DNA of 64,000 nucleotides from Eulemur rufifrons (GCF_041146395.1 NC_090989.1:48634501-48698500), one strand, 5' to 3'; counted from the stretch's first letter, positions 23,552-35,267 are shown. A program made the numbers and translations. The notes: generated by a model not told the origin, from the sequence alone.

Positions 23552-26257
23552 TAGGTTGAGTGACCCTTATCCAAGCTGTTTGGGACCAGAAGTGTTTTGG
23601 ACTTTGAATATTTTCAGATCTCGGAATATTGGCATATATATAAGAAGATATGTTGAGGATGGGACCTAAATCTAAACACTAAATTCATTTTTACATACCC
23701 CTTAAACACATAGCCTGAAGGTAATTTTATACAGTATCTTTAATAATTTTGTACATGAAACAAAGTTTTTGGTACATTAGACCATTAGAAAGTAAAAGTA
23801 TTCACTATTTCAGCCACCCATATGGACAATCTGTGGGTGTTTGGCGTTAATATCATTCCTGACTCTCAATTTATATGCTAGTGATAAGAAATCATTTTTT
23901 ACACTTATTCAAATATAAGTACTTAAAAGTAAAGTAGATGACATACCATTAACGCGATGAAAAATAATGTGCTCATGATAACTAAGCACCATAGTAGCAT
24001 CACCAGAATACTTGCATTCGCTGTTAACCAATAGCAACAAGAAGCTACAGCAAGCTTTCTGTCTCTACCTCTAATGCTGTGTTTTGATGAAAGAGTTACT
24101 GTACACTGTATTTTATTGTTTTTAGGTTAGACAAAACATCAGAAGCAGTTGAGGGACCAGGAAGCAGGTCGTCTAGGAATAAGGAAGTATTCTGCTGGAA
24201 GGCTTTTTAAAATGCTTTTTCCAGTGTCACCTGCTTCATTCATGATGGTTTTGGTCTTAGAAATCTCTCTTCAATTTTGTAAACTGACATGATTTCTTTT
24301 TCTATTAGAAATGCATCCTGGTCTCATCCTTCAATAAGCCTATTGCACATTTTTCATCATGCCAACCCTAGGTACTTTTTCTTCAGTGTTAGTATCATCT
24401 TCTCCATTGTCACTGTTATCATGATCACCTTGATTCAGAACCATTTCAGCTATTTCACCACCAGCCAATGAATGAATTACTAGAGCCTCATTATTGATAA
24501 ATAATTCTTTGATATGCTCTTCTTCCAGCTTACTGGCAGGCTCTGAATATTTTTGGCATATGTAAGGCGATCAGCCATCATTTTTTTCTCACTTGACAAA
24601 CAATATCCTTCAAAGTCACTACATTGTTCACCATCATCACTGAACATAGTCACAAGGCACAGGCCAGAGGTTTTTCCAACATGCATAACTGGGTCTTTAG
24701 TCACTGTGTTCCAAGTGTTAGCAATGTCATATGCAGCATCCTTCATGCAAGACTCCTTTTGAAAACCTTCCACACTCATGCCTCTGTTCACAGCTGTTAG
24801 CATGATGTTAAAAAAGTATTTTTATTGTTACTCCTCCTTGAACTTTCCTGGTCACATGGCTGAATCAATGAAGTTAAATTTGGGTGAAAGTACATGGCAC
24901 AAACATTATTTTTGATGAGAATTTCAGCTGAAGGATGAGCACAACAGTTGTCAAAGATTAACAAAATCTTGCAGTTGTTCAGTCTGCTCTCCTGCAGTGA
25001 GCATGAGCCACTGGTACAAAATGTCTGTGAAATGAATCATAAAAGACAACTCTGGTGATCCATGTATGTTTGTTAGCATAATAATGGACTAGTAAGAAAG
25101 TCACTTTTTGAAAGTAGTGAGGATGCTAGCTTTTGCCTATCACAGCAAATTTACACTTATGCATGCCTGCTGCATTAGTCCATCCCAGTACAGTTATTTG
25201 TCCTTAGCATCCTTAACTCCTGAGGGGGCTCATCGGCCATAGTCAGTGTCTTTGTGGGGCAGGAAGGCCAACACAGTAATGTTTCATCAGCATTTTAGAC
25301 TTGTTCTGGCATCATATTATTATCAGCAATGATCTTGGTAAAATCATCAATAAATTTCTCCAATTCTTTGTGAGCAGCAAATGCTTTATCAACACAAATC
25401 TTTAAAAATGTATTGCCATGTCTTTTATTAAATTTCTACACTCAGCCTATTGAGTATTCACAGTTTCCTTCAACTTCCAGTTCATTGTGATAAATCATTG
25501 CTTATCTCATGATCAACAGACCTCTAAGTGGCATGTGTTTACTGCAACAACAATGGATCCACTCTTTCAATACACAATTGTGATCTTCTTTTTTCAGCTT
25601 TATGCAGTGTTTTTCTATTTTTCATGAATTTCTGCTTATTACTTTTAGCATTGAACTTCAACATTTTATTCTGTTTCTTCAGATAATGTATGGTGGTCAT
25701 TCCAACATCAGACCCTTCTGTAAAATGTTTCACACTTAGACCACTGTCCAGTTTCTCCAACAACTTTGACTTCTCTGTACTAAAGACAATCATAAATATT
25801 TCCTATTTTTTTTTTATCACTTTTACCTATAGTGATATACGCAGGCCTTTCTGACATTCTCCATAATATCTTTACACCACAGAGCACAGAATAAGGAAAA
25901 CATTGCATTGGGTAATGCAAATAGGTCCTGGCCCCATCTGTGGCATTGTGGGGAACATGCTGTTGACATGTCTGGCCTGTACACATGTAATTTTATTACT
26001 CTTTGTGGGTGTGCTTACATGGAAGACTCTGGATGCATGTGGCAAAGATGTATTACAGCTGATGGTGGCTAGGAAGGTCTCTCTTCCCTTCGGGATGATG
26101 AATAAATTGTGTGTTGTGCACCTGTGCTTTGACTGCGACACATCACAAGACATCAGGTGTAGAATTTTCTACTTGTGGCATCATGTTGGCACTCAAAAAT
26201 TTTCAGGTTTTGGAAGATGTCAGATTTTGTATTTTTGGGTTAGGGATGTTCACACTG
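23552..26257 (-). mobile_element. Near full-length Tigger DNA transposon with broken transposase
   Basis: Left end taggttgagtgacccttatc and right end (complement) cagtgtgaacatccctaacc form the terminal inverted repeats of a pogo/Tigger element. TA dinucleotides at 23550-23551 and 26258-26259 are the expected target duplication. The 2706-bp length fits an autonomous Tigger. The transposase lies on the minus strand in fragments (for example 25539-25793, 24480-24803). Its three catalytic acid codons are all still visible: NADET at 25286-25288, DNCCAHP at 24960-24962 and QPCDQ at 24851-24853. A stop at 25295-25297 and other stops and frameshifts kill the gene. Subfamily not certain; the ends are most like Tigger7. 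Confidence 0.88.
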
Positions 26258-26288
26258 TAATATATATATATATATATATGTATATATG
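26258..26288. repeat. (TA)n microsatellite at a Tigger target site
   Basis: About 13 TA units, broken once by G, extend directly from the TA duplicated by the Tigger insertion. It continues into a short atatgtttac tail. Confidence 0.9.
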
Positions 26289-26999
26289 TTTACATAATCC
26301 TAATGAAACAGAAGCTTTAAAATAAGGTCAAATAACTCAATATTGTAGACAAGTAAACACTGAACTATTTTATTACGGCTATTGAGTAGTTTCCTGATTA
26401 ATCTCACTGATTTTTACCTATACTATCTTTTGTGCTACTACCAGAATAATTCTTCTAATATGTAAATCTAATTCTACCAATTACGTGCTTAAAATTCTGT
26501 GATAGATTCCCATATGATTTAGAAATCTTTTGATTTTTCTTTACATATATTTTTTTGTGTGTGTTAGGTTAACTGTTCTGAGGTGAGCATGTCTATGAAC
26601 GCCTACTCCCAAAGGATGAAGAAGCTGAGAGGCTGAAACAAGAATCTGGCAAATTCATTTTCTCAGAAACATTTAATAGGGATTAACAAACTGAAGCCAC
26701 ATCTCAGGTGTAGGAGAGATGAGATTGTGAGTCCCCACCCTGTTACCCCCTCAGACCTTGGCCTTATATACCACAGGGAGGAATATGTAGGACAATTGAA
26801 GTAGACTCCCCCAGGGAAAAGCAAGAATTTGCCTAAGGGCAGAATTTGTGGTAAGTGCACAAAAGTAGAAATCTTAGAGACATTTCCTGAGCTGGAGTTA
26901 ATCAGAAGTCAACCTGGTGGCTTAGCATACAAGATGGACTTGCTTTATCCTCCACAGTTACAACTATAATTTTGGACTTTCTCCAAACTAAATTATTTC
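26289..26999. other. No recognised feature
   Basis: No gene or repeat family identified. The minus frame at 26663-26860 has no motif. Confidence 0.45.
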
Positions 27000-27187
27000 T
27001 TGCTTCCATAACTTGTTTAAATGTGTTCTTCCTGCTGCTAGAACATTCTCCCTCCTTTTATTTATATACCTAACTGTAATTCTTTTTTAAAACCTATTTC
27101 ATCACATCCTCTAAGAAGCCTTCTCAAACATCTCAATCTGATATAAATGTTCCCTGAATTAAACTTTAGCAGCCCTTACCCTATGCT
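27000..27187 (+). mobile_element. L2 LINE, part 1 (split by an L1 tail)
   Basis: The blocks gttcttcctgctgctagaac, tcatcacatcctctaagaag and ccttctcaaacatctcaatc follow the L2 3' end. The element continues at 27430-27580 after an L1 3' tail inserted at 27201-27416. Confidence 0.65.
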
Positions 27188-27200
27188 ATTAAAATTCTTT

Positions 27201-27416
27201 TTTTTTTCTTTTTTTTAATTTTTTTATTTTTTTGTTTTTCAGCTCATTTTGGGGGGTACAAAAGTTCAGGCTATATATATTGCCCATGCCTCCCCATCCC
27301 CCTGAGTCTGAGCTTCAATTGTGTCCATTCCCCAGACAGTGCACATTGCACTTATCATGTAGGTGTGCACCCATCCCCTCCCCCCACCCCATCCCCCCTA
27401 GCCAGAACTTCAAGCG
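27201..27416 (-). mobile_element. L1 3' tail insertion with 13-bp target duplication
   Basis: Poly-T followed by cagctcattttggggggtac, ggctatatatattgcccatg and the L1 3'UTR in reverse (cccagacagtgcacattgca). Perfect 13-bp duplications attaaaattcttt lie at 27188-27200 and 27417-27429. The copy is 5'-truncated to about 216 bp and belongs to the 'acaaaagttcaggc' tail type (type B below), also present at 31258 and 53773. Confidence 0.92.
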
Positions 27417-27429
27417 ATTAAAATTCTTT

Positions 27430-27580
27430 CTTTCTTATTAGACTCACTCTCAAAACTAGAAGCTTTTGAGAAAAAGAAACATGTTTTTTTCTAAGCAGTT
27501 TTTAAACACAGTGCTTGACATACATCAAGATCCTAATGAGTACTTATTGTGTGAACTAAAGTAATACTAAAAAATAAGCA
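27430..27580 (+). mobile_element. L2 LINE, part 2
   Basis: Continuation of the L2 3' end: cacagtgcttgacatacatc followed by taatgagtacttattgtgtg, matching the L2 'cagtgcctggcacatag' and 'gtgctcaataaat' blocks. Confidence 0.6.
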
Positions 27581-29599
27581 GGACTGGGTAGGTCTACAAG
27601 ATTAACATTTAGAGCAAGCAATAAATGGACCAAGTCTGGAAGATCAACCAACAAAGCCGAGAATTTCATGTGAATACTGAAGGTCGTGGGAGTATAGCGC
27701 TGAGTATAGTTCTGAGTACTTCCAACAAATTACTTTATTACATAATACTTCTTAAAAAACTGAATTTGGTCCTAATCCTAAGGAACTACACTTTCATCTT
27801 CTGAATTTTTGTCATATTCCTGATATCTATGGACATGATATTACTATTAGAGGAAGAGTTCAAAGTAATCAGGTGGACCTTCCTCTTAGTGATAGCTGGA
27901 ATAGAGGTATTTGGATGGTTCTGCTCAATGGAACAGCATTTGATTTCCATATTATATAAAGTATTAACTAGGTTTTATTGAATTTTTTATGTAGTAAACA
28001 CATAATTGGTACTTTAATCTAGTTAATTCTGGTCAAAAAAACCTGTCAAGATTATATTGTCAGCCTATTTTATAGATTAATAAACCCAAGACCAAACAGA
28101 CTGAAAAATGAAAGATTGAAGTCAGGACTCAAACCTAGCTTTCTCTGATTTCAATATGACTTTGACAGAATATACAGAAGCTTTCCACTCTTCTGCTTCA
28201 TCTATATAATTCAGATTATATCTAGTAGAATTAACAATGTTTCTCCAAGAATGGTGTTCTTGGTACCATGTTATAGGTAGGAGTAGGACTATCCTGCAAA
28301 CTTTCTGACCTGAAAATTTATGCTGGCTCTGATTGGGGTCTGTGTGTTGAGGGGAGAATCATGCTTTACATTGCAAATGAAAACAATGCTCTTCACAGAA
28401 TCTTCACTGATTCCTTCAACCTGAAGTGTCTTGAGTTTATACATTCAGATTCTATTTAAGCATTTTGGCACTCATTTCCAAATTTTCACTAATAACTTGT
28501 TGCTTCCCACTTACCCTTGGGCTACTTCCCAGAGAATCTGTAACATCCTTAACTTTTGATTGAGATTTTTGGAAGTCCATGGAATTCTGCTCTCCGACCC
28601 CTGGTTTTCCCAACTGTAGACATTTTTGCTCTTTCCTGCAAATAGAGTGTAATGCTAATAGAAATTGTGACTGATATGCTGGGACAGCTCGTTATGATAC
28701 ATAAGTGAGCTACCAATAGTATGTGCAGCACCATTTTTAAAAATAAGCCAAATCTAACTACTGGTAAAGTATTAAAGACCTATAAAATTTTAAAATCATT
28801 TAATTATTTTAACATATTCTCTTACTTAATGTTCTCTTAGGTTTCACATGTTAAATTTCAGTCTACAATGAATTTTATAGCCAAGGTTAAAACTCTCAAA
28901 ATGGAATTTTAGTGGAAATGCTAAGATATTCTCAAGTATAGCTGCATAAAAGTTGCAGGTTGTTTTTTTTTTAAACTATTTCCATCACGGTTTAAAACAT
29001 ATGGCAAGTCTTTTTTGGAACTCTTCTGATGGTATGAAGAATTTGTAGTTACAAATATTCTGCCATTTAAATAAGCTCACTCAACTTCACCTTTCTGAAT
29101 TAGCAGAACTTAACTATTCATTGTCAACTGATTCATGAATATAGAACCAAGCTTCATTTGGAACATATGGTCTAAAGATAATAAATTTAAATGCCTGATG
29201 TAAAGTAAATTAGAATTGGGATTGTAATGCTGATAGTTTTTTCTACAAGACTCTTATAACATCTGTCCAGAAACTTTAATTTTTTCAGATGTTTTTCACA
29301 CATGGTGCTTCAAGTCTCTATATTTGTATGTGTTCTAACTTTCCTTCAAAAGAATAATTAGAAAAGCTAGTTATTATTTAAGAATTAAAAGGTATATGTG
29401 TGACAAAATAAGACTGTATAATCTTCTCTCTTTTAGAAAAGCCCGATATTTACCAATAGATAAAAAAGCACATTAGAAGGAAAAACTAAATTTTGGGTTG
29501 GGGTTTGAGCAAGTAAAATGCCTCTAAATGGATTTCTGTATAAAAAACAAACACCATATCAGATATGGCATATCTTCCCTTTTAAACTTTTCCATGCAT
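27581..29599. other. No recognised feature
   Basis: AT-rich sequence with no repeat family or gene that I can name. The minus frame at 28549-28734 lacks any motif. Confidence 0.45.
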
Positions 29600-29995
29600 G
29601 ACAAGAACTAGAATTTAGAAGCTGGATTTCCCAGTATCTCTTTTCAGTATAGTTAGATCTTATCAATGAGAGGTACTCTCAAAATATTTGGAAATAAAAG
29701 AAAAGTAGAAGTAATTCTTCTTCAGTCAACAGCTGTGGGCAGACATGTGACTTTGGTAGATGTCAGTCAGGGGGTTTTGCCAGCAACTTCCATGTGTCCT
29801 CCTAAGAGCCATCCACTACAATGTTGTAGGCAACTGAGAACATCAATGGCTATTTTCTGCCTTTTCTATCTTTTTGGTTTTGTAAAACCTACTAGGAGTT
29901 CCCTGATCTTCACTCCCCTAGCACTTCCAGCAATTATGCAAACTTCTAATTTCCAGTGTTAAATTCCTTCCTATTTGAAATACCTGTGGTAGTTT
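29600..29995 (+). repeat. Possible degraded LTR or DNA repeat
   Basis: The text gaagctggatttcccagtat, then agctgtgggcagacatgtga, then aaatacctgtggtagtttct follows the layout of old mammalian repeats that carry 'tggccatgtgac' and 'ggagtggtttctgt' blocks. A 98-codon plus frame at 29666-29962 spans it and is not supported as a gene. Confidence 0.3.
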
Positions 29996-30464
29996 CTATC
30001 TTTATGACTCTTAATTGATGGATACATCCTACTATGCAAACTTGTGATCTGTTCAAAGAAATAGGGCTAGATTTATATCATTTGAGAACATTACTACAGA
30101 TATAGAAATGTAAACCAAATTTTTCAACAACTCAGAGGCTTTTCATCAATAGTTATTATTGATTTATGATTCAAAGAGAAAGATGTTTTAAAATTTCACT
30201 GATATTAATGTCATCAGAAATTTCCACTTGTTATGGATGGATCCTTAGAGCTCTTTGTGTTGTAGACATTCAGAGTGCATCATTTATACCCCAGACTATA
30301 TAAATGGCACCCTGAACTTGTGTAGGATAGCCTATATTAAGCTGTACCTAATGGCACCGTTACATTATAGTTTCCGTTGAAGGAAAAAAAAAAACAAAAA
30401 CAAACAAAAAAAAAACTCATGCTTCCAAATATTTTTTTTCCCCAATGGGATAAATTATCCCAAT
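29996..30464. other. No recognised feature; A-rich run at 30388-30417
   Basis: Unassigned, with an A-rich run near 30388-30417 interrupted by C. Confidence 0.45.
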
Positions 30465-30469
30465 GCAAT

Positions 30470-30613
30470 TTTTTGTTTGCTTGTTAGTTTTTAAGAGATG
30501 AGGTCTTGCTATGTTGTCAAGGCTAGATTCAAACTCCTGGGCTCAATCAGTCCTCCTTCTTCAGCCTCCTGAGAAGCTGGGACTATTGGCACATGCCACC
30601 ACACCTATCCAGC
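30470..30613 (-). mobile_element. Alu monomer
   Basis: A single Alu arm in reverse orientation: T-rich start, then gagatgaggtcttgctatgt, caaactcctgggctcaatca, and agcctcctgagaagctggga. Its length of about 144 bp and the lack of a second arm fit a free Alu monomer. A short imperfect target duplication (ccaatg) appears at 30460-30465 and 30613-30618. Confidence 0.8.
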
Positions 30614-31257
30614 CAATGTGGTTTTTAATTTCAGTTGAGCTATATTTATATGATTGACTATAGATCTATAATCAATTATATATGCAGGAGAATATCTGAC
30701 CCAGCCTACGATATGTGATATGCTCTGACATTCATGTGCCAAAAAAAGATAAGATTGCTTTAAAAATCAAATCACATTTTAAGACACAAAACTAGTTCTA
30801 AGAAGTCCACAGGGTGTTGAAACTCAATGGATCAACTTCTGGTAAGCTCCTTATTAAACAGAGTGGAAAACTCAGGAAAACAATGGGCTAAATGAGTGAA
30901 CTTCATTTTTAAATAAATGTAACTTGGAGCATACGGGGCAAAAAATTCATGCTGACAAATTCTCTGTGAAATAGAAAAATTTAGTGTAAATTTTATTTCA
31001 CATATACGATAATATATAGGATATGACTTTAAGTAAATTGTATAATATTATTTCTCAAATTAGTGGTCACCTATAGTAATCAAAATAAAATCTGAGTGAG
31101 AAAGCGAAATGATGGTTATTCAGATGTCATTTTTAATACTTAGTGGTTATTGATAGTAAAAGCACAATTTTATTAGTTTTGAACAAAATTCAAAATATAT
31201 ATACCCAAACATCAAAAAGACACTTAAGAGTCTAGATGTGTAAAAAGCAGATTTTTT
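30614..31257. other. No recognised feature
   Basis: AT-rich sequence, unassigned. Confidence 0.45.
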
Positions 31258-31434
31258 TTTAATTTCAGCTTATTATGGGGGTACAAAAGTTCAGGTTATT
31301 TATATTGCCCATGCCCCCCCCATCCCCCCCGAGTCTGAGCTTCAAGCATGTCCGTTCCCCAGACAGTGAGCATCGCACTCAAGTAGATATACACCCATCC
31401 CTTCCCCCCAGCCCCCACCGCTGTCCGATACCCA
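31258..31434 (-). mobile_element. L1 3' tail fragment, type B
   Basis: Poly-T, aatttcagcttattatgggg, then acaaaagttcaggttattta and the type-B L1 3'UTR in reverse, ending at gtccgatacccaa. That end corresponds to the internal 'ttgggtatcggac' of the longer copy at 53773-54133. No clear target duplication. Confidence 0.85.
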
Positions 31435-31497
31435 AGCTTTTTGATGATGATTTTAGACTGCAACAGTTTTGGTGTTAATGTGTGTGCCTGTTTTTCA

Positions 31498-31717
31498 AAT
31501 TTTTTTTTTAATTTCAGCATATTACGGGGGTACAAATGTTTAGGTGACATATATTGCCTTTGCCCCACCTGAATCAGAACGTCAAGCATGTCCATACCCT
31601 AGATGGTGTGCAGTGCACCCATTAGTTGTGTATGTACCCATCCGCTTCTCCCTCCTCTCATCTGCCTGACACCGAATGAATGTTATTACTGTACGTCCAC
31701 TTAAGTGTTTTTTAATG
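31498..31717 (-). mobile_element. L1 3' tail fragment, type A
   Basis: Poly-T, aatttcagcatattacgggg, then acaaatgtttaggtgacata and the type-A L1 3'UTR in reverse through ctgacaccgaatgaatgtta. Lies only 63 bp from the type-B tail at 31258-31434, in the same orientation. Confidence 0.85.
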
Positions 31718-31884
31718 TATATATTCTTGGGAATTTTCATTCATATCAATGTTTCTGTGGCATAGTATAAGATGTTTTAATCTAACATGCTATTTAATGT
31801 TTTATTAAATAGGTGGTGAACTAAAGTTATATATTGTTTTATATTTGCTTAAAGGAAATGTGCATAGAACAGGAGGCCTATGTT
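31718..31884. other. No recognised feature
   Basis: Short unassigned stretch. Confidence 0.4.
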
Positions 31885-32170
31885 TATTCATTTACTTAGC
31901 AATGTATATTGAGTGCCTGCTCTGTCTGCTCTATGCCAGGCAGTATGTTAACAGTTGCATAGGTAAGTAAGAACAAATCAGATATTTTTCTCCTTCCATC
32001 ATTTTTGTGGTTTAGAGATAGACATTAATCATATAAATGTACAATTGGATAAATCCATAGATAAATAAATATAATTAAAGAATGATAGATTTTGAAGCAA
32101 AGTACTGAAATTCTGGAAGCTATAGGACTTTTTAGGAGATTATCTGATCTAGTCTAGGGGATGTAAGGGG
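31885..32170 (+). repeat. Ancient mammalian repeat (attgagtgcctgctctgt family)
   Basis: The blocks tattgagtgcctgctctgtc, ctatgccaggcagtatgtta and, later, gatagacattaatcatataa match a very common ancient mammalian repeat whose consensus includes 'ctatgtgccaggcactgttc'. Same family as 8085-8310. Confidence 0.45.
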
Positions 32171-33610
32171 AGGGAGCCACTGAGTAAACATTTCACTTTA
32201 GAATTTCCCTGAGAATGACATTTGTGCTAAAATCAGAAGAATAATTTGTCAGTTGGGGTTCAGAAAGGGAAGCAGAGTTGTTATTAAGGTTAATGGATTA
32301 GGGACTTATTATAGGTATTAAACCTTACAGAGTTGTGGGAGGAGGTGGAAGGATTGAAGGTTGGAAGAGAAGAGTTAGGGGATCAGAGAACAAGTCACTA
32401 ACTTTTCTGCCTGAAGTACTTTCCTCAGGGAATTAGTCAAAACCTTTAAGGGAGTATGAAAAATCAAGAAAATCCAGTTGCATAAGAGGACCCTGAAGGG
32501 AAATTCCTAAAGAATTTGTGAGGAAGCTATTGTTTCTGTGTAACTTCTGCCTCCATTTTGGTCTGGGACCATTGTTGACTGTCCAGATGTCAGCAGTTGG
32601 GCAGAGGGGACGGACAAAGAGTGGAGGAGATCAAGATCAAGTGAGAACTCATCAAGTACCTCTGGGTATCTCTGCCATCCAAGTGATCACAAACAGCCAT
32701 TTAGAAAATAATAGTGGTTACCTCACTTTCACTTCTCAAGTCCTCCACAGATTGCTCTTTGGGCCAACTTTAACCAGGAGCCCAGTAGAAAAGGAATTCT
32801 CGGCAATATAGTTCCCCATCTAACTAAGTGGCCAATAGAAAAAATGTAGTATAGTTGAGTAGGAGTTAACTGGATGATAAGGATTTCATCTTATCCTAGG
32901 GGCATGGGAAAAACAGAAGCCAGAGGCAGAGAGACCAACTGACAAATGCCATATTTATCATGTGTATTAATTGTGTAACACAAGATAAATCCTTGCTTAT
33001 ACACAACATTTTACCAAAACTGTTATGACCTAGTTTGGTTTGTAAGAGAAGTGAATTAAGAATTAAAAATTTGAACACCTCATGTAACACTTTAAAAAAT
33101 AAAACAAAAAAATTGTTGTTATATATGGGGAGATGTGACAGTAAAAATATCACTTTTGTCCTTACATAACAAATACTAAGCAACACATTGTGAAATAAGC
33201 CAGGTTTCAAAAGAATAAAAAAAATAGACAGCTATCCCCAAATTGGGAATGTTTATATTTGTTTTCATTCAGGCAAGTAGACAATGTACCATTTGGCTGT
33301 TATCTAATCTTGGTGAAAAGATAGTGAGAAATCTTAATATTGTATGTTTTCTTTCACTTATCAGTGAAGTTGAACCAAAAAAAAAAAAACAATAAAATAT
33401 TATGAGAAAGAAGTTAGGATGTAAATTTAAATTTAAACTGTTAACAGAGCAGTAGCAGTAGCAATAGCAGATCTCCTCTATTCTTTTCTTTTTTCAGGGA
33501 GCATAAAAATTAGATAATTGTGATTTATGGACTTTATGAATCATTCCCAAATCAGATGTACATTATTACGAGAAAGAGCAAGAAAAGAATGAAAAGAACA
33601 TTTGCTCATA
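32171..33610. other. No recognised gene; possible old repeat at about 32265-32830
   Basis: The 32265-32830 stretch has moderate GC and the phrase ggaattctcggcaatatagtt, which recalls old LTR text, but I cannot name it. A 97-codon plus frame (32518-32811) and a 104-codon minus frame (32896-33210) have no recognisable domain. Confidence 0.35.
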
Positions 33611-33616
33611 TTTCTT

Positions 33617-33899
33617 TTCTTTTTTTTTTTTTCTCTGTGTTTTCTTTTTTTGGACAGCGTCTTGCTCTGTTGCCTGCGCTAGAGTGCAGGGGTGTCATCA
33701 CAGCTCATTGCAACCTCAAATTCCTGGGCTCAGATGATCCTCCTGCCTCAACCTTCTGAGTACTTGAGATTATAGGTGCACGCCACCATGCCTGGCTAAT
33801 TTTTTCTATTTTTGGTAGAGACGGTGTCTCGCTCTTGCCCAGGCTGGTCTCTAACTCCTGAGCTCCAGGGATCCTTCCACCTGGGCCTCCCAGAGTGTA
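33617..33899 (-). mobile_element. Alu SINE, 5'-truncated
   Basis: Reverse-oriented dimeric Alu: T-rich start, cagcgtcttgctctgttgcc, tgcaacctcaaattcctggg, and aggctggtctctaactcctg. It stops at ggcctcccagagtgt, so the first ~35 bases of the Alu are missing. The copy is old. Confidence 0.92.
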
Positions 33900-34136
33900 C
33901 CTTCCCCACTTTTGCTAACACTACAACAGTCTGAATTGAAGTTCTAATCTTTTTTATACCTTCTTCTGCAATTGGCTTCCAATTCTGTCAATACATCATT
34001 TGTGATTATTTTCACATCCACCTTAGTAAGTGGAGTTTTCTGTTTTTCCTTTATCCATTTGTTATTTAAGCCATTAATTTATTGAATGAACATTTATTAA
34101 ACATCTATATTAGGCCTGAACTATTACAATAATTCC

Positions 34137-34411
34137 TTTTTTTTAATTCAGGATATTATGGGCGTACAAACATTTTGGTTACATGAAATGTATTTGTCTC
34201 ACCCAAGCCAGGGCTACAAGCATGTCCTTCCCCCATACAGTGAGCTCTGCTTCCATAAGTTGTGAGTTGACCCACCACCGCCACCCTCTCCACCTGACTG
34301 GCACCCAGTGAGTATTACTACCATGTGACCACCTTAGTGTTGGTCAGTTAGTACCAATTTGATGGCGAGTATATGTGGTGCATGATTTTCTACCCTTGTG
34401 ATACCTCACTT
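34137..34411 (-). mobile_element. L1 3' end, part of a twin-primed L1
   Basis: Reverse L1 3'UTR: T-rich start, attcaggatattatgggcgt, ctacaagcatgtccttcccc, gtaccaatttgatggcgagt, and gtgatacctcactt. It is joined at about 34411 to L1 ORF2 in the opposite orientation, as in the element at 21388-22193. Confidence 0.85.
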
Positions 34412-34644
34412 CAAAGGAAGGGCTCAATCTCTATGGGAGAAAATATTTGCTTTCTACATATCTGATAAAGGGCTGATAACAAGAATCTGCATAGAACTTA
34501 AGAAAATCAACAAGAAAAAAAATCAAACAACCCCATGAATAAATGGGCAAAGGATGTGAACAGAAATTTTCAAAAGAAGACAGACTAATGGCCAGCAAAC
34601 ATATAAAAAAGTGCTCAACATCTCTAATCATTAGGGAAATGCAA
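34412..34644 (+). mobile_element. Inverted L1 ORF2 segment, part 1
   Basis: Plus-strand ORF2 coding remnant: gggagaaaatatttgctttc, gataaagggctgataacaag, aatgggcaaaggatgtgaac and actaatggccagcaaacata. The segment breaks at gaaatgcaa and resumes at 34860 after a nested L1 tail. Confidence 0.85.
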
Positions 34645-34859
34645 CTGATCAACACCTAAGTGCACATATAGGAATAACTTTCATCGGGCATCTGGCCAAT
34701 AGGAGAGGGGAGGAGGGGATGGGTATATACATACATAATGAGTGTGATGCACACTGTCTGGGGGATGGACACGCTTGGAGCTCTGGCTGGGGGGGATGGC
34801 AATATATGTAACCTAAACATTTGTACCCCCATAATATGCTGAAATTAAAAAAAAAAAAA
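34645..34859 (+). mobile_element. L1 3' tail (type A) nested in another L1
   Basis: Begins ctgatcaacacctaagtgca, runs through the lemur-type 3'UTR, and ends cctaaacatttgtacccc, ataatatgctgaaatt and an A tail (34847-34859). It interrupts ORF2 of the host L1. No target duplication is visible and about ten bases of expected ORF2 text are missing at the joint. Confidence 0.88.
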
Positions 34860-35100
34860 GCTATGATAAGATATCACCTAACTCCAGTGAGAATGGCCTT
34901 TATCAAAAAGTCCCAAAACAACAAATGCAGGCGTGGATGTGGAGATATTGGAACACTCTTACAGTGCTGGTGGGACTGCAAATTAGTACAACCTCTGTGG
35001 AAAGTAATTTGTAGATACTTCAAAGAACTAAAAATAGAATTACCATTTGATCCAGCAATCCCATTACTAGGCATTTATCCAAAGGAAGAAAAGACATTCT
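34860..35100 (+). mobile_element. Inverted L1 ORF2 segment, part 2
   Basis: ORF2 C-terminal coding continues: the frame reads [35 protein letters not shown] and ELPFDPAIPLLGIYP, classic ORF2 C-terminal text. It ends at ttctataataaagaca. A 123-codon frame that spans the nested tail and this part is a chance fusion, not a gene. Confidence 0.88.
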
Positions 35101-35180
35101 ATAATAAAGACAATAATTTCTTAATGAGCCTCCCTGTCTTTGTAACCTTTTCCAATCTATTCTACAAGTTATTACTAGGT

Positions 35181-35267
35181 ATTTTTTTTTAATTTCAGCA
35201 TATTATGGGGGTACAGATGTTTAGGTCACATATATTGCTTTTGCCATACCCAAGTCCGAGGTTCAAA
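35181..35267 (-). mobile_element. Short L1 3' tail fragment, type A
   Basis: Poly-T, aatttcagcatattatgggg, gtacagatgtttaggtcaca, ttgcttttgccataccc. Only about 87 bp of L1 remain. The 5-base actag occurs on both sides (about 35174 and 35269) but is too short to prove a target duplication. Confidence 0.8.

Noticed and set aside
25903..26325. 140-codon plus-strand open frame
   Set aside because: It lies antisense to the 3' side of the Tigger transposon and runs past its right end into the (TA)n repeat, which gives an Ile/Tyr run. No domain or promoter.
34821..35192. 123-codon plus-strand open frame with ORF2-like text
   Set aside because: It starts in the nested L1 tail, passes through its A tail (Lys run) and continues in host L1 ORF2. 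It is a chance fusion of two elements.
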